Shown here piece by piece: positions 61,432-64,000 of a stretch of DNA of 64,000 bases; position 1 is the stretch's first letter, and every line of letters begins with the position of its first letter. Where the stretch lies: NCBI RefSeq assembly GCF_902497995.1, contig NZ_CABVII010000015.1:62001-126000 (forward strand), in the 5' to 3' direction. Below the pieces are notes generated by a model, which saw only the letters and a program-made list of their open reading frames with translations, had not been told where the DNA came from and made no database searches. The stretch is from Pseudomonas fluorescens (lineage in GTDB: Bacteria > Pseudomonadota > Gammaproteobacteria > Pseudomonadales > Pseudomonadaceae). The position numbers were made by a program, and so were the translations under genes.

Positions 61432-62073
61432 TTGGTTGTCATTGTGAAAAACCTTTCCCTCAGCGAAGCCTTGTTCACGACCACTCAGCAAAAAGTGCTG
61501 GGCTTGTTGTTCGGCAAACCCGACCAAAGTTTTTACGCCAACGAGATTGCTCGCTGGGCTCAAGTGGGCAAAGGCAGCCTCATGCGTGAGTTGGACCGAT
61601 TGCAGCGGGCAGGCGTGTTGACCCTGATACGTCAGGGTAACCAGACCCACTATCAAGCCAATCCCGACTGCCCGATCTATGCCGAATTGTTGGGCATCGC
61701 CCGCAAGACTTTTGGCATTGCCGAGCCCCTGCGCCAAGCGCTGCAACCCTTTGCCGAACAGATCACCTGGGCATTTGTGTACGGTTCCATCGCCAAGGAT
61801 CAGGCAAACGCATCCAGTGACATTGATCTCATGCTGATCGGCGACGGCCTGCACTACAGTGAAGTGATGGAGCGGCTCATGCCCCTGGAGGAGCAACTGG
61901 GCCGCGTCCTCAACCCGACGCTCTACACCCCCGATGACTGGTCTGCAAAACTGGCGGCTGAAAACAGTTTTGTCGTGCGGGTAGCGCAGCAGGACAAGAT
62001 CGATCTGATGGGGGACAACCCTTTGGAGTCCAAGGATGGGCAGCAACGAGAATCTCGAAAACCTGTTACGTAG
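61432..62073 (+). CDS. HTH-nucleotidyltransferase (MNT) protein, antitoxin-like, 213 aa
   Basis: Residues about 10-75 form an ArsR/MarR-like winged helix (TTQQKVLGLLFGKPDQSFYANEIARWAQVGKGSLMREL). Residues about 110-140 hold a minimal nucleotidyltransferase motif, VYGSIAKDQANASSDIDLMLIG (GSx9SDxD). Such proteins pair with HEPN toxins, which they inactivate by adenylylation in MntA/HepT systems (family knowledge). The start is TTG at 61432 or GTG at 61444; neither has a strong ribosome-binding site, and the predicted transcript start is so close that the mRNA would be nearly leaderless. It overlaps the HEPN gene by 38 bases. Confidence 0.8.
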   Translation: MVVIVKNLSLSEALFTTTQQKVLGLLFGKPDQSFYANEIARWAQVGKGSLMRELDRLQRAGVLTLIRQGNQTHYQANPDCPIYAELLGIARKTFGIAEPLRQALQPFAEQITWAFVYGSIAKDQANASSDIDLMLIGDGLHYSEVMERLMPLEEQLGRVLNPTLYTPDDWSAKLAAENSFVVRVAQQDKIDLMGDNPLESKDGQQRESRKPVT

Positions 62074-62461
62074 TGGTGGACTGAAAGCCGAGCCGCCGGA
62101 TCGCAAGGAATGCGAAGGTTTGATGCGTTCGGCTGTGGATCGATTGAAAGACGCGCAGACGTCTTCGCTGTCTTTCGCAAGTCGTTTCGACCTGGCTTAC
62201 AACGCTGCCCACGCCCTTGCACTGACGGCTCTTCGCTTGTGTGGCTACCGGTCAGACAAGCGATATCTGGTGTTCCAGTGTCTCGTTCATACGGCTGATA
62301 TTGGCAAAGTACAGGTTCGGCTGTTCGCGCTGTGCCATGAGCGACGAAACCTGGCGGAGTACGAAGGGTATATGGATGAAGATCCGGCGTTGTTGGCGCA
62401 GCTATTGGAAAGCACCGCGCAGCTTCAGATTCGCGTGCAGCAGCAGATGACCGGACTGTAA
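62036..62461 (+). CDS. HEPN-like protein, toxin partner candidate, 141 aa
   Basis: An all-helical protein with SSLSFASRFDLAYNAAHALALTALRLCGYRSDKRYLVFQCL, typical of HEPN helices 2-3, and RRNLAEYEG where HEPN RNases carry an Rx4-6H motif. The terminal histidine of that motif is replaced by Tyr, so RNase activity is uncertain. Placement directly after an MNT gene with overlap supports a HEPN/MNT pair. Confidence 0.72.
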   Translation: MGSNENLENLLRSGGLKAEPPDRKECEGLMRSAVDRLKDAQTSSLSFASRFDLAYNAAHALALTALRLCGYRSDKRYLVFQCLVHTADIGKVQVRLFALCHERRNLAEYEGYMDEDPALLAQLLESTAQLQIRVQQQMTGL

Positions 62462-62497
62462 TGCTCCGTCATTGGAAACTGCGGGGATTGTTCTGGC

Positions 62498-62570
62498 CCC
62501 TTCGCGAGCAAGCCCGCTCCCACAGGGGTACGCATTCCAATGTGGGAGCGGGCTTGCTCGCGAAGGCGTC
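62498..62570. repeat. REP pair (GTGGGAGCGGGC type), short spacer
   Basis: Two inverted copies with the spacer AGGGGTACGCATTCCAA, the same spacer as in the repeat at 42.85 kb, between the HEPN gene and mdcA. Confidence 0.88.
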
Positions 62571-62697
62571 GGCACGGGCAACGAATTCCTCCCGCCAACC
62601 ATTACCCTGACCGTAACGATCCACCACTCTGCTTGATTGATGCCCCCACCCAACACTCCTAAGGTGACTCCCACGACAGCGAACCCGTGGAGTGGTC

Positions 62698-64000
62698 ATG
62701 ACAACAACAATATCCCCCGACTCGCGATGGACGCGGCGGCGCAGCGAAAAGCAGCGGCGTCTCGAGCTGGTACGGGGTCTCGCCGACGGTGTGGTGTTGC
62801 CCACCGACAAAATCGTTGCCGCGCTGGAGGCCTTGATCCTGCCCGGCGACCGCGTGGTGCTGGAGGGCAACAACCAGAAGCAGGCAGATTTCCTGTCGCG
62901 CTCCCTGGCCAAGGCTGACCCGGCCAAGCTGCACGACCTGCACATGATCATGCCCAGCGTCGGTCGCTCCGAGCACCTGGACCTGTTCGAACGCGGCATC
63001 GCCCGCAAGCTCGACTTCTCCTTCGCCGGCACCCAGAGTTTGCGCATCAGCCAGTTGCTCGAAGACGGCCTGCTGGAAATCGGTGCGATCCACACTTACA
63101 TCGAGCTTTATGCGCGGCTGGTGGTGGACCTGATTCCCAACGTCGTGCTCTCGGCCGGTTTCATGGCCGACCGCGCCGGCAATATTTACACCGGCCCGAG
63201 CACCGAAGACACCCCGGCATTGATCGAACCCGCCGCCTTCAGCGACGGCATCGTCATCGTCCAGGTCAATCAACTGGTGGACGACGTCAGCGAACTGCCT
63301 CGCGTCGATATCCCGGCATCCTGGGTGGACTTCGTGGTGGTGGCGGACAAGCCCTTCTACATCGAACCGCTGTTCACCCGCGACCCTCGGCACATCAAGC
63401 CCGTTCACGTGCTGATGGCGATGATGGCGATCCGCGGGATCTACGAAAAGCACAACGTCCAGTCCCTCAACCACGGCATCGGTTTCAACACCGCCGCCAT
63501 CGAACTGATCCTGCCGACCTACGGCGAATCCCTCGGCCTGAAGGGCAAGATCTGCCGCAACTGGACTCTCAATCCTCACCCGACCCTGATCCCGGCCATC
63601 GAAAGCGGTTGGGTCGAAAGCGTGCATTGTTTCGGCACCGAACTGGGCATGGAAAACTACATCGCCGCCCGACCGGACGTGTTCTTCACCGGACGCGATG
63701 GCTCCCTGCGCTCCAACCGCATGTTCTGCCAACTGGCGGGGCAATATGCGGTAGACCTGTTCATCGGCGCGACCCTGCAAGTCGACGGCGACGGCCATTC
63801 CTCCACCGTGACCCGCGGCCGCCTGGCCGGTTTCGGCGGTGCGCCGAACATGGGCCACGACCCACGCGGTCGCCGCCACGGTACACCAGCCTGGCTCGAC
63901 ATGCGCCACGACGATGCGCCCGAAGCGCTGCTCGAACGCGGCAAAAAACTGGTGGTGCAAATGGTCGAGACCTTCCAGGAGGGCGGCAAACCGACCTTCG
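62698..64000 (+). CDS. mdcA: Malonate decarboxylase alpha subunit (partial, runs off the window)
   Basis: The frame is open from the ATG at 62698 to the window end (434 codons). It reads MTTTISPDSRWTRRRSEKQRRLELVRGLADGVVLPTDKIVAALEALILPGDRVVLEGNNQKQADFLSR-type sequence, with LHMIMPSVGRSEHLDLFERGIARKLDFSFAG and IGFNTAAIELILPTYGE, characteristic of MdcA, the acyl-carrier-protein transferase of malonate decarboxylase. TGGAG lies five bases upstream of the start. The remaining mdc genes would follow beyond the window. Confidence 0.93.
   Translation, partial: MTTTISPDSRWTRRRSEKQRRLELVRGLADGVVLPTDKIVAALEALILPGDRVVLEGNNQKQADFLSRSLAKADPAKLHDLHMIMPSVGRSEHLDLFERGIARKLDFSFAGTQSLRISQLLEDGLLEIGAIHTYIELYARLVVDLIPNVVLSAGFMADRAGNIYTGPSTEDTPALIEPAAFSDGIVIVQVNQLVDDVSELPRVDIPASWVDFVVVADKPFYIEPLFTRDPRHIKPVHVLMAMMAIRGIYEKHNVQSLNHGIGFNTAAIELILPTYGESLGLKGKICRNWTLNPHPTLIPAIESGWVESVHCFGTELGMENYIAARPDVFFTGRDGSLRSNRMFCQLAGQYAVDLFIGATLQVDGDGHSSTVTRGRLAGFGGAPNMGHDPRGRRHGTPAWLDMRHDDAPEALLERGKKLVVQMVETFQEGGKPTF

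Overview
The window is a piece of a Pseudomonas chromosome, most likely of the P. fluorescens group. Gene order from ilvD (5.7 kb) to chpC (60.5 kb) largely follows the P. aeruginosa block ilvD-mutM-coaD-ftsYEX-rpoH-mtgA-thiSG-trmB-hemW-metXW-proC-pilT-pyrRB-gshB-pilGHIJ-chpA. Intergenic gaps are filled with paired fluorescent-pseudomonad REP elements of two main kinds (GTGGGAGCGGGCTTGCTCGCGA and GTAGGAGCGAGGCTTGCCCG).

Layout. 0-5.6 kb is accessory: an AT-rich anti-phage-type deoxycytidylate deaminase, a DUF6124-type small gene with a long structured leader, and a PAAR-tipped type VI secretion effector with a membrane-anchored partner and a small membrane protein. 5.7-7.5 kb is ilvD. 8.0-11.5 kb is a compact operon that looks like an undescribed ribosomal-peptide pathway: a 23-codon Cys-ending peptide gene, a terminator-like hairpin, a SagB-type flavin dehydrogenase, an AurF-like diiron oxygenase and an MFS exporter. 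11.7-31.5 kb is mostly core (rlmI, mutM, fdx, coaD, aldehyde dehydrogenase/TetR, sulfurtransferase, yheT, rsmD, M16 peptidase pair, ftsYEX, rpoH). It is interrupted by two internally deleted gene remnants (an HDOD gene and an AraC gene) and by a duplicated M16-like protein that has lost its zinc motif in both halves.

31.6-50.5 kb is core: mtgA, thiS-thiG-trmB, metX-metW-DUF4426-rdgB-hemW-DUF3392, yggS-proC-yggT, pilT, an NlpC/P60 hydrolase, a tandem-TM2 protein, gshB, tonB, yqgE-ruvX and pyrR-pyrB-pyrC'. 50.8-60.5 kb is the Pil-Chp chemosensory operon for type IV pili (pilG, pilH, pilI, pilJ, chpA, chpC). pilK and chpB are absent, and a REP element is read in frame inside chpA. 60.6-62.5 kb is accessory again: a second DUF6124-type gene with the same structured leader, broken by a 7-bp tandem duplication, then an MNT/HEPN toxin-antitoxin-like pair behind twin palindromic operators. 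The window ends inside mdcA (malonate decarboxylase).

The two most interesting signals are these. (1) The leader RNA shared by the two DUF6124-type loci has a long helix with compensatory changes, and two hairpins with the same loop that are both complementary to one central segment; the loop and anti-loop sequences change together between copies. (2) The minimal peptide-SagB-AurF-MFS operon, whose peptide is too short for standard gene callers. Functions were assigned from sequence motifs and remembered family knowledge only; no database search was run.
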